Below are positions 1 to 5,334 of a stretch of DNA of 5,334 bases, one piece after another. Origin of the DNA: Candidatus Sungiibacteriota bacterium. GTDB lineage: Bacteria; Patescibacteriota; Minisyncoccia; Sungbacterales; JACQCQ01. A model generated the notes under the pieces. It did not search any database. It worked only from the letters and a program-made list of their open reading frames with translations, and was not told the DNA's origin. The position numbers and the translations under genes were made by a program. Every line of letters starts with the position of its first letter. Position 1 is the stretch's first letter. Location: the NCBI GenBank assembly GCA_016181565.1, contig JACOZA010000034.1:1-5334 (forward strand), written 5' to 3'.

Positions 1-24
1 AAGTCGTGAACCCCGTTACAACCC

Positions 25-65
25 GGCTTTACCCCGTTAGATAATTTTTCTAACAAGGTAAAGCC
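25..65. repeat. Two-part hairpin with CCCCGTTAGA arm
   Basis: Positions 25-33 pair perfectly with 57-65 (9 bp). After a CC/AA internal loop, 36-41 pair with 49-54 (6 bp) around an AT-rich loop. The core CCCCGTTAGA recurs in altered form at 873-882, and its TTTACCCCGT (28-37) recurs inverted at 967-976, so this looks like one member of a dispersed intergenic repeat family. Its last two bases overlap the next hairpin, so only one of the two can be fully closed at a time. No T tract follows, so it is not an obvious terminator. Function unknown. Confidence 0.6.
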
Positions 66-113
66 TGCCTGCCCGCTTCGCTATAGCTTCAGCGAGGCGA
101 GCCGGCAGGCAGG
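64..113. repeat. Long GC-rich palindromic element
   Basis: The outer arms 64-73 (CCTGCCTGCC) and 104-113 (GGCAGGCAGG) are perfectly complementary. The inner arms 74-82 and 91-99 add nine more pairs, one of them G-T, around an 8-nt loop at 83-90. The result is one nearly continuous 19-bp hairpin. There is no downstream T run. Elements of this look are, as far as I recall, common between genes in Parcubacteria-type genomes, which would make it a REP- or MITE-like dispersed repeat. The fold is seen directly; the family assignment is inference. Confidence 0.65.
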
Positions 114-333
114 GCCGGGACCTCCCATGAGCTTCATGGATTCTTTCCTCCCCCGCCCCGAAGAGGTGGGGCGTCCGGGCTATGACGGGGCGAAAGTTGT
201 CAAGTTTTTCAGCCGGCCGTCTAATTCACAGCTCGATTTTTTGCTCCAGATGGAGCTAGAGTTTTGCCAATGCTTTTTACAGGTTATCAGCATCTTGTCC
301 ACACTCTATGCGCATCGTTTTTTCGCCGCCCCT
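114..333. other. Non-coding stretch without a convincing gene
   Basis: This 220-nt stretch has only small hairpins: CGCCCC/GGGGCG at 154-159/168-173, and GCTCC/GGAGC at 243-247/252-256. An ATG frame is open from 127 to 465 (112 codons). It has no ribosome-binding site, shows no recognisable domain, and its last 120 nt run into the structured RNA candidate, so I do not call it a gene. It may be an upstream regulatory region or a remnant. Confidence 0.4.
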
Positions 334-339
334 TATAAT
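334..339 (+). promoter_or_regulatory. TATAAT -10 box upstream of RNA candidate
   Basis: A perfect TATAAT hexamer lies at 334-339, which would place a transcription start near 346, about 25 nt before the folded RNA core. No good -35 hexamer is seen at 16-18 nt spacing; the 17-nt position (311-316) reads CGCATC. The case therefore rests on the -10 box and on the structured RNA plus terminator downstream. Confidence 0.35.
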
Positions 340-345
340 GAAGGT

Positions 346-600
346 GTAATAATTAATTTCTCCGTATTCATGCAACCTGTGGATAAGAGTGAGCAGTCCT
401 TGAGAGCTCGTACGGAGGGGGATCATTGGAATTTCGGTCAAGTTGTAATTACTAGGGGGCAATAACGCGCCTTCGGGAGAAGGCCCTACGCCACCCACTT
501 GTATATAGAGCGAAATTTTCCACCCCCTCTGTATGAGGACTCAAGTGACGAGTTCTCTTAGGGTAAGGCAACAGCGCCGGCCATACGACCGGCGCTGTTG
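346..600 (+). ncRNA. Structured RNA candidate, 6S-like rod fold
   Basis: A rod-shaped fold of about 200 nt can be drawn by eye. The closing stem pairs 375-378 with 561-564 and 384-389 with 555-560. A bubble follows: its 5' strand is about 390-406 and its 3' strand carries a small hairpin (538-542/550-554). The upper stem pairs 407-421 with 523-537, 15 consecutive pairs including two G-U. Above it are 427-429/520-522, 430-436/511-517, 439-443/497-501 and a tip hairpin, 469-474/479-484, closed by a GGGA loop of GNRA type. The G-U pairs are valid only on the + strand. 6S RNA, which binds the housekeeping RNA polymerase holoenzyme as a mimic of an open promoter, has this layout and size. The 5' bubble strand CAGTCCTTGAG also resembles the E. 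coli 6S segment CAGTCCCCTGAG, recalled from memory. A terminator follows at once. The RNA gene is likely; the 6S identity is tentative. It could be another rod-shaped RNA. Confidence 0.5.
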
Positions 601-605
601 TTTTT
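569..605 (+). terminator. Rho-independent terminator
   Basis: A perfect 12-bp GC-rich stem (569-580 with 589-600) closes an 8-nt loop (581-588) and is followed directly by TTTTT (601-605). The T run sits on the + strand side, so it ends transcription coming from the left, that is, the structured RNA candidate. Nothing lies between the RNA fold and this hairpin. Confidence 0.9.
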
Positions 606-705
606 GGTCGCAATTACTGAACGCCGCTCGAACCTTTTTTGAGCAACAATTTCTGCCCTGACGGGCAGGAATCCCGCCCAGCGTTTCCGCTCGCCTAACG
701 GCGAG

Positions 706-780
706 CAAAGCAGAAAAATTTTCGTTTCCTTGATCTTGGTGCGCGCGATTAAAAAATGTTAAGAAAATTTTTCTGCTTTG
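706..780. repeat. Perfect 17-bp inverted repeat
   Basis: Arms 706-722 and 764-780 are exact reverse complements (CAAAGCAGAAAAATTTT on the left), separated by 41 nt. The left arm begins at the last base of the GGCGAGC hairpin (689-706), so the two structures share one base. The half of each arm nearest the loop is AT-rich. There is no T tail on either side that would make it a standard terminator. It could be the terminal repeats of a tiny non-autonomous element or the stem of an RNA. Function unknown. Confidence 0.6.
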
Positions 781-822
781 CCTTCATCTTAACAGAGGAG
801 TTGCGTAAACACTTTCCCATCC

Positions 823-955
823 AAGCCCCGCTTCGCGGGATGGCAGGTGGGCCACGAAGTACAAATGCTTCGCCCCATTAGAAAGTTATTTCTCAAACTG
901 CACAGATAGTATCTTACTTCAAGATACTTGCGATGCGAGCTTTCTAGCGGGGCTT
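823..955. repeat. Nested palindromic block
   Basis: Two alternative outer pairings compete for the same right arm. AAGCCCCGCT (823-832) pairs perfectly with 946-955. Alternatively CCCCATTAGAAAG (873-885) pairs at 11 of 13 positions with 940-952. Inside lies a perfect 8-bp hairpin, 908-915/921-928. The CCCC(A/G)TTAGA arm is shared with the hairpin at 25-65, which supports a dispersed repeat family. About 12 nt further on, ACGGGGTAAA (967-976) is the exact inverted copy of 28-37. Confidence 0.5.
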
Positions 956-1187
956 CAAATTTGACTACGGGGTAAACAAAAGTTCTTTTTGCTTGCCCGT
1001 ATTTCCGGCGGACGGGCTATTATATTTTTAGTTGCCATTGCCCCACCGTACCCGTGCGCGGACGACACGGAGAAACTCCCTTGATGATTTTTCTAAATAC
1101 TTTAAAAAACAATTGTCCTAGGGCCTAAATTCTTGATCAGCCGGGCGGGTCTGGTATGGCAAATTTGTTCGCACTTGTTAATTGGTG

Positions 1188-1217
1188 TTGTTGTATAAGA
1201 GACACGCAGAATATACT
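1188..1217 (+). promoter_or_regulatory. Possible promoter of the exported-protein operon
   Basis: TATACT at 1212-1217 matches five of six bases of the -10 consensus. It sits 18 nt after TTGTTG (1188-1193), a weak -35 matching three of six. This would start transcription near 1224, only about 10 nt before the ATG at 1234. Other -10-like hexamers occur close by (TATAAG 1194-1199, TATAAT 1223-1228). The start could therefore be earlier, including the whole hairpin below, or nearly leaderless. I cannot choose from sequence alone. Confidence 0.3.
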
Positions 1218-1235
1218 ATTACTATAATAGTATAT
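1211..1235 (+). promoter_or_regulatory. Perfect 11-bp hairpin covering the start codon
   Basis: Positions 1211-1221 pair perfectly with 1225-1235 around a 3-nt loop. The right arm includes the first two bases of the ATG at 1234. If transcription starts upstream (for example from TATAAG at 1194-1199), the start codon would be hidden in a stem, all A-T except one G-C pair. As DNA, the same palindrome could be an operator overlapping the -10 box. No Shine-Dalgarno sequence is visible before the ATG. Either role is inference. Confidence 0.45.
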
Positions 1236-2040
1236 GGAGACAAAAACACATATAAATAACGGCAAAATAGTTCTTTTTGTATGCCTGCTTTTTATTTTGG
1301 GAGCGTTTTTTAATGTCTATTCCGAAGAATTGCCGGCTCCGGAGACAGAAGATGTTAAAGAAACATTGGGGGACGATAATGCGACAACGACTCAATCGGA
1401 ACCTGACATCACCCCTGCGGTCGCCGCGGACACCACTGTAGTTGATTTGGCAACTACCACGGACAGTATTATCGCTGATACCGCAACAGCTGTTAGCATC
1501 GCAGACGTTGACCTCGTGACTGCCACCTCGACTTTGATTGTTGATTCTGCGGCTGCCACAAGCACCGTGACTACTGACGACATTGCGGTAGCCACCTCAA
1601 CCTCTCTTTTTTCAGAAGAGAATCCTGACAGTGAAGAAGAGTTGAAAAAGGCCGCAGAGGAAAAAGAACGAAGGGAAAAAGAAGAGAAAGAAGAGAAATG
1701 GATACAAGGAAGAGGCGTGTTGTATCCGGACTTGCGAGACGGCCGCATTAAACATGATGTGCAAAGCGATGGAGTGCGAGCGGTAATTGTTGAAGTTGGG
1801 GGTATGCAGGAACTTTGGTACACACCGCCGAACACTTCCGCGACAGAGGAAACGGCTTGGAATAAACTTGCCGGGGATTCGTTAATTGACAACGAATCTA
1901 CTTTGGGAATGTTTGGCCGAACCATATTTTGGTTTGATAAGAACAAGCAAACTCTTTACGGTTTTTCCGTGGATGAGGAATCGCTTTTTGGAAAATCTCT
2001 AGAGGGTGACCTGGGGCCGCTTTTTAATCTCTTTGAATAA
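1234..2040 (+). CDS. Exported low-complexity protein of unknown function
   Basis: 268 residues. The ATG is the only good start: an in-frame TAG lies at 1228-1230, directly before the TAT codon that precedes it. Residues 1-11 are polar, 12-27 hydrophobic, and VYS-EE gives a likely signal peptidase site after residue 30. Residues about 31-125 are low complexity, rich in Thr, Ala, Asp, Val and Ser. They include degenerate short repeats (DLVTATST, DSAAATST, DIAVATST) that look like a flexible extracellular linker. Residues 133-156 are an almost unbroken Glu/Lys/Arg run, probably a charged helix. Residues about 157-268 look like a folded domain (WIQGRG, VRAVIVEVGG, RTIFWFDK, LYGFSVDEESLFG) that I do not recognise. 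There are no Cys residues after the signal peptide. The stop lies 22 nt before the next ATG on the same strand, so the two are probably co-transcribed. That context suggests a cell-envelope or secreted partner of the large surface protein, but this is inference. No function is assigned. Confidence 0.85.
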   Translation: METKTHINNGKIVLFVCLLFILGAFFNVYSEELPAPETEDVKETLGDDNATTTQSEPDITPAVAADTTVVDLATTTDSIIADTATAVSIADVDLVTATSTLIVDSAAATSTVTTDDIAVATSTSLFSEENPDSEEELKKAAEEKERREKEEKEEKWIQGRGVLYPDLRDGRIKHDVQSDGVRAVIVEVGGMQELWYTPPNTSATEETAWNKLAGDSLIDNESTLGMFGRTIFWFDKNKQTLYGFSVDEESLFGKSLEGDLGPLFNLFE

Positions 2041-2062
2041 GGACAGGAAGTTTCTAGTTTTT

Positions 2063-2407
2063 ATGAAAAAAATTAGCGTTTCCAGACAAGTCATAGACAG
2101 AAAAAAGATCCGATTAACCAGCAACCGCGCTAAAAAACGTGACATTGTCACTAAAGAGACAAAGAAAAGAAAGAAACAAACGAATAGGCGTCTCCAAAAT
2201 CCGCCACTTGATTCAACTGGAGAAATACTTCGGTTCCAGCCAAAGATAAGTTATGACAATTTCCTCTTGGCCGCTTTCGGCCAGGGCCGACCAGTTGGCG
2301 TTTATCTGCGGCCAATATACAGCTGGGTTAAAATAAATAAACCTCGTTTAGCAGCAGCGACTATTATAACGGCGCTTTTTTTTCTTTTCTGCAAATTCCT
2401 CCTTTGA
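2063..2407 (+). CDS. Basic N-terminal anchor of the large surface protein (zero frame)
   Basis: 114 residues if translated to the TGA at 2405-2407. The ATG at 2063 is preferred over an in-frame GTG at 2006, which would overlap the upstream gene by 35 nt. AAGGACAGGAAG (2039-2050) is a possible but distant ribosome-binding site. Residues 1-45 are strongly basic (many Lys/Arg, no acidic cluster) and would stay in the cytoplasm. Residues about 60-95 (YDNFLLAAFG, GVYLRPIYSW) are semi-hydrophobic. Residues about 96-114 form a membrane helix (LAAATIITALFF and on). The frame closes just after a T8 run. A -1 shift there joins residue 107 to the long open frame starting at 2383, giving a type II membrane protein with a large outer part. 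Unshifted, the product is a small membrane protein without the outer domains. It may be the true N-terminus of a single gene or a stand-alone short form. Confidence 0.75.
   Translation: MKKISVSRQVIDRKKIRLTSNRAKKRDIVTKETKKRKKQTNRRLQNPPLDSTGEILRFQPKISYDNFLLAAFGQGRPVGVYLRPIYSWVKINKPRLAAATIITALFFLFCKFLL
2376..2383 (+). other. T8 run, candidate frameshift or slippage site
   Basis: Eight T in a row sit inside the overlap of the two frames. The downstream frame opens after a TAA at 2338-2340, and the upstream frame closes at 2405-2407. In the upstream frame, 2377-2383 reads T TTT TTT, the exact X XXY YYZ layout of a -1 slippery heptamer. A 7-bp stem (2410-2416/2441-2447) lies downstream, at 26 nt farther than is usual for a stimulator. 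A T run this long also allows RNA polymerase slippage or DNA slipped-strand changes. Sequencing error in the homopolymer is the plain alternative. Confidence 0.6.
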
Positions 2408-5334
2408 AAAAAGCGGCCAAGGAATTTGTTAAACCCAAAACCGCTTTGGCAAATTACCAATTCGTTCCCACCGGAGGACAGTTGGTGGTTGGCACTGAAG
2501 CTATTGTCACCTCTGCCGCTGCTGCGGCAACCGAAGGGATCAACGTTGGCTCCTGGAATGGGACTCTAGCTGACGACAATTTCCAGTGGGTAGCCACGAC
2601 CACCGCTTCAGGAATAGATATACAGTTGATTCTCGGAGGAGCGCAGTTGAACGGAGCCAATAAATTAATAATCCAGACCGAAATCGATATTGATTCTGCC
2701 GCCACTGCCCTCGCCATCCAGATCTGCGACTGGTCAGATGCCACATCGGTTGATAACGCGGAAGATGCTCAATGCACCGGAGGAGGATGGAGGACCTTGA
2801 ATACCAAAAACGCAAGTCAGGCGGCAGTAACCTGGACATCGGTAACGCCCACCGCTCTGCAATGGCACATCTACAACGGCTACTGGTCAACCGGAACCAC
2901 CGGAGGAAGCGCTGTCAACACTCCGCTTTCCAATTTCGTCAACGGCTCCAACCAAATCAGGATCAGATATTTCTCCACCGATAGCACCATTTCTCAAGTC
3001 GCTGTTGATTATCTAAGAGTTTACGCCGTGGTTGATCCCATTTACTCTCCCGGCGATTTTGTAAATCAGGGAAGCGGAACCGCGGCCGGACATTACGGCA
3101 ATGCCAATGTTGTTGGAAACACCGCCTCGGCCCAGCAAACAACCACTGGCGACGCTGTCCATCTTCAAGTCCCCGGAACCGCGGGCTCGGTTGCTGATTT
3201 CTACCTCAAGTTTAAAAACATCAAAACCTACACCGGAATGAATACGATTCTGGTTGCCACCGACACTTCCTGTTCCGCGGCCACCAACGGTCTTCAATAT
3301 CGTTTTGCCGTCAGAAACTTCACTACCTCAAGTTGGGAAGACATCTCGTCTTCCATTGACTGCTACGCAACAGATGTTTTCTACCAATTTGCTAAAAACA
3401 ACGTAACTATTTCCAATTACATCAATGGCTCCAGTGAAATCTGGATACGAGGTTACGGACTTGCCAACTCCACGACCAATCTCCGCCTTGACCAGATGTA
3501 TGTGATGCTCGGTACCACGAACACCGACAGCGCTTCCTGCGAAATATCGTTTGGCTCAAATAGTTCGGGCAGAATGGCTTCCAACCCCTCCAGCCCCTAC
3601 GCAGATCAATTCACGGCTGTGGCCATTGATTCCACTTCTATGTATTTGGGCGGTTATGACACTGCCGGGGGAGATAATGAATGGAGGGTTGAAAAAAGAA
3701 ACCTTTCTGACGGAGCGCTGAATACCAGCTTTGGTAACTCCGGTATTGTAACTTCCGACCCCTCTACCGGCTCCGACCAGATCTTAGCCATTGCTACCAC
3801 TTCAGATGCCATATTCCTCGGAGGCTTTGACTCTACCCAAACCAACAATCAGTGGAGAGTTGAAAAACGAGACATCACCACCGGAGCCCTGGTTACCGCC
3901 TTCGCCCAGAACGGAGTATTGATCCTAAACCCGTCAGCCAACCAAGACCGCATCTACGGCATTGCGGTTGACGCCGCGTCTCTTTACATCGCAGGCGAAG
4001 ACCGAACCCCCGCTACAGCCAACGCTCAATGGAGAATCCAGAAACACGACATCACTACCGGTGCCACCACCACGGCTTTTGGCACCAACGGTGTCCTCTA
4101 CAACAATTCCGGCTCAAGCAATGACATCCCATACGCGGTTGCGGTTGACTCAAGCTCCATCTACATTGCCGGTGTCGCTTCCTCCACCAGCCAGGGAACC
4201 CTTGGCTGGAAAGTAGAGAAACACGACATCACCACCGGCGCCACCACCACGGCTTTTGACACTGACGGCGTTTGGGAAATGGATCCATCCACAGGGGCTC
4301 TCGACGAGATCAGAGCTATGTCCATTGACGGCACCAGCATCTATCTTGCCGGAATGGACTCGATGCCAGGCGGCGCCACTCCAGCCCAATGGAGAATCCA
4401 GAAACACGACATCACCACCGGCGCCACCACCACGGCTTTTAGCGGAGACGGCGCCATCACTTACAACGGCGGCGCAGACAATGATTGGGTTACTTCTCTT
4501 GCCTTTGACGGCACTAATCTCTATGCCGCCGGCTTTAACGACGATGATGCAGGAACCATGCAGATTCTGGCTTATGACAATACCACCGGCGCCACCACCA
4601 CGGCCTTTGACGCTGACGGCATAGTCTTGGCTGAAGACGGCGGTGACGACCGGTTCAATGCCGTGGCTGTTGTGGGTTCCAATCTTTTTATGGGAGGGTG
4701 GGGATCAGGCACTCCGACTGCCAACAACCAATGGGTCATCGAAAAAAGAGACTCGAGCACAGGACTTCTTGTTACTTCCGGTTTTGGCGCAAATACCTGC
4801 GCTGATACGAGGAATATTGACTCCACCGCGACAAGCACAATTAATTTTTGGAATCTGCAAACCGAAGACGAATCATCCAATATGAGCCACGCTTACTATC
4901 CCATGGACACAGACGCCGATGCAGTGGTGGAAGAAGCGGCCTCTGCCAATATCCCTTTTTCAGTAACCGCTCCTTCCAACGGCACGATAACCGGCCTGAT
5001 GTTTGCGGGAAGACAGATGGCTGGAGCCTCTGGAGCGACTGCGGCCACGGTGCAGCTGGGCATTCAGGACTTTTCAGGCCTTACTTCAACCATTGGCGGA
5101 TGGAGCGCGGTTGGATCTGCCAACACTGTTGCCATGGTCTACACCGACAACGTCACAGTTGGCGGTGTTGCTTCCGGAGGTCTTGCCGGCTGGATGACCA
5201 ATCCCGAAGACCATATTGACACGGTCAACAACAAAATGAATGTGCGGCTGCGCACTACGATTGACGGACCGACTGCCATGAACACCGCGGCCATGTGGGA
5301 CTTTGCCATGGTGAGTTTGCAGTGGGCGGAGACT
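2383..5334 (+). CDS. Large surface protein, sandwich and propeller domains (partial)
   Basis: 984 codons are open to the window edge, so the gene continues past it. No ATG or GTG starts this frame near its beginning (the first ATG codon is 3238), and no ribosome-binding site precedes the TTG at 2404. I therefore read it as the -1 continuation of the ORF at 2063, at least 1091 residues in all. In that numbering: membrane helix about 96-113; basic stalk (LKKAAKEFVKPK) about 116-127; sandwich-like module A 134-325; module B 326-486; seven repeats of 51-60 residues at 515-913; a third related module from 914 on. The repeats fit the delta-60 type, with a (A/V)(V/I)DxxSxYxxG start, WR(V/I)(E/Q)K(R/H)DITTGA in the middle and an FGxNGV end. 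Six extracellular Cys fall into pairs: 222/238, 404/434 and 493/913. Composition (Thr, Ser, Gly, Asn, Ala) fits an exported protein. The likely role is attachment or surface recognition, which is inference. No exact family or catalytic site is recognised. Confidence 0.85.
2461..3036 (+). other. Sandwich-like module A
   Basis: Residues 134-325 of the joined protein show alternating polar/hydrophobic strands with little helix. Late landmarks are AIQICDWSD, then GGGWRTL, then QIRIRY, and finally VDYLRV. The same order appears in module B (RFAVRNFTT, SSWEDI, EIWIRG, LDQMYV) and in the C-terminal module (LGIQDFSGL, GGWSAV, MNVRLR, WDFAMV). I read this as a repeated beta-sandwich of carbohydrate-binding or adhesin type, but that fold is inferred from pattern alone. 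Two Cys at 222 and 238 could pair within the module. Confidence 0.45.
3037..3519 (+). other. Sandwich-like module B
   Basis: Residues 326-486 of the joined protein. The end of the module (NGSSEIWIRGYG, then LRLDQMYVMLG) lines up with the end of module A (NGSNQIRIRYFS, then VAVDYLRVYAV), which supports a tandem duplication. Cys404 and Cys434 flank the central RFAVRNFTT strand and could form a disulfide. Residues about 487-514 then lead into the propeller repeats and include Cys493. Confidence 0.45.
3604..4800 (+). repeat. Seven delta-60-like repeats, probable beta-propeller
   Basis: Units start at 3604, 3775, 3946, 4123, 4303, 4483 and 4648 and are 57, 57, 59, 60, 60, 55 and 51 residues long. 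Each has a hydrophobic AVAVD-like strand, a (M/I/L)Y(L/I)(A/G)G turn, and (except unit 6) a W(R/K)(V/I)(E/Q)K strand. Next come a DITTGA-like turn and an FxxxG end. Seven units suit a closed seven-bladed propeller. The stretch before unit 1 (ISFGSNSSGRMASNPSS) resembles the tail of a unit, and unit 7 lacks that tail. This is the usual sign of ring closure, where the N-terminal strand completes the last blade. The fold is inferred. Confidence 0.65.
4027..4611 (+). repeat. Near-identical DNA segments within the propeller repeats
   Basis: The 39 nt at 4219-4257 are identical to 4402-4440 (coding KHDITTGATTTAF). The copy at 4042-4080 differs at two third-codon positions only. The stretch upstream of this motif, 4027-4053, is also identical to 4387-4413. 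A shorter match (coding TTGATTTAFD) lies at 4582-4611. The other parts of these units have diverged, so the identity points to recent duplication or gene conversion focused on one strand and turn of each blade. Confidence 0.75.
4801..5334 (+). other. C-terminal sandwich-like module, cut by window edge
   Basis: Residues 914-1091 of the joined protein. After an Asp/Glu-rich lead (TEDESSNMS, DTDADAVVEE), the landmarks of modules A and B reappear in order: LGIQDFSGL, GGWSAV, MNVRLRTT, WDFAMVSLQW. It lacks the Cys pair of the earlier modules. The frame is open at 5334, so further modules or a C-terminal anchor may follow. Confidence 0.45.

Larger units (their letters stand above)
606..1187. other. 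Intergenic region rich in inverted repeats, no gene
   Basis: No reading frame of useful length exists on either strand. The stretch holds several hairpins: 651-658/663-670 around TGAC, 689-695/700-706 around TAAC, a perfect 17-bp inverted repeat at 706-722/764-780, a nested palindromic block at 823-955, and a 6-bp stem at 995-1000/1012-1017. Positions 1020-1187 show no convincing structure or gene. The hairpin density suggests accumulated small repeat elements or further untranslated RNA. Confidence 0.6.

Noticed and set aside
1..126. Similarity to the 3' end of 16S rRNA (AAGTCGT near the start, AACAAGGTA at 52-60)
   Set aside because: The two pieces are separated by 44 nt, the GGATCACCTCC end is missing, and AACAAGGTA is accounted for as a hairpin arm. 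It is probably coincidence.
295..386. DnaA-box-like sites (TTGTCCACA at 295-303, inverted TTATCCACA at 378-386) around an AT-rich stretch, suggesting an origin
   Set aside because: There are only two sites, one of them imperfect, and no dnaA or dnaN is nearby. The second site lies inside the proposed RNA closing-stem region, which explains it better.
127..465. 112-codon ATG frame on the + strand
   Set aside because: It has no ribosome-binding site and no recognisable domain. Its last third runs through helices of the RNA candidate, so it is probably an accidental open frame.
277..498. 73-codon frame on the - strand
   Set aside because: It is antisense to the structured RNA candidate, has no domain or ribosome-binding site, and its openness is explained by chance.
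1392..1946. 184-codon frame on the - strand
   Set aside because: It is an antisense shadow of the exported-protein gene. Its Ser/Val/Thr-rich translation follows from the low-complexity codons on the other strand.
2006..2407. GTG at 2006 as the start of the anchor ORF
   Set aside because: It would overlap the upstream gene by 35 nt and add residues with no purpose. The ATG at 2063 gives a clean basic N-terminus.
2404..2412. TTG at 2404 as an independent start for the large protein
   Set aside because: No Shine-Dalgarno sequence precedes it (the bases before it are CCTCCT), and the product would lack any export signal.
3604..4800. CRISPR-like or tandem DNA array
   Set aside because: The repeats are in frame, code for a periodic protein of 51-60 residue units, and have no constant spacer length. 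They are protein repeats.
2454..5219. Many 64-123 codon frames on both strands within the long gene
   Set aside because: All overlap the continuous 984-codon frame and have repetitive or implausible composition. They are shadows of it.

Overview
The window looks like bacterial chromosomal DNA, most likely from a Candidate Phyla Radiation (Patescibacteria/Parcubacteria-type) genome. That assignment is inference. It rests on the style of the non-coding part, which is full of strong GC-rich hairpins with CCCCGTTAGA- and GCAGGCAGG-type arms, and on the large Thr/Ser/Ala/Gly-rich exported protein of unknown family. No rRNA, tRNA or housekeeping gene is present to confirm it. All convincing genes lie on the + strand.

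Positions 1-1233 contain no convincing protein gene. Positions 1-120 hold two adjacent long hairpins. Positions about 346-600 look like a gene for a structured RNA. A long rod-shaped fold can be drawn from 371 to 570, with a closing stem, an internal bubble carrying a small hairpin on its 3' strand, and a 15-bp upper stem. It is preceded by a TATAAT box and followed immediately by a textbook Rho-independent terminator (569-605). This layout resembles 6S RNA. Positions 606-1187 carry more inverted repeats, including a perfect 17-bp one, and no gene.

Positions 1234-5334 form a probable two-gene operon. The first gene (1234-2040) encodes an exported 268-residue protein with a signal peptide, a low-complexity Thr/Ala/Asp linker, a charged helix and an unrecognised C-terminal domain. 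Its start codon lies inside a perfect 11-bp hairpin. After a 22-nt gap comes an ORF (2063-2407) for a very basic cytoplasmic segment plus one membrane helix. It stops just after a run of eight T.

From that T run a second frame, one nucleotide back, stays open for 984 codons to the end of the window and has no usable start codon of its own. Joined by a -1 shift (or +1 T) at the T run, the two form one membrane-anchored surface protein of at least 1091 residues. It has an N-terminal cytoplasmic basic tail, a transmembrane helix, two beta-sandwich-like modules, seven delta-60-like repeats that probably form a seven-bladed propeller, and a third sandwich-like module cut by the window edge. Its six extracellular cysteines fall into three plausible pairs, one of which brackets the propeller. 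The T run could be a programmed or transcriptional slippage site, a phase-variation switch, or a sequencing error or mutation. Telling these apart is the most interesting question in the window.
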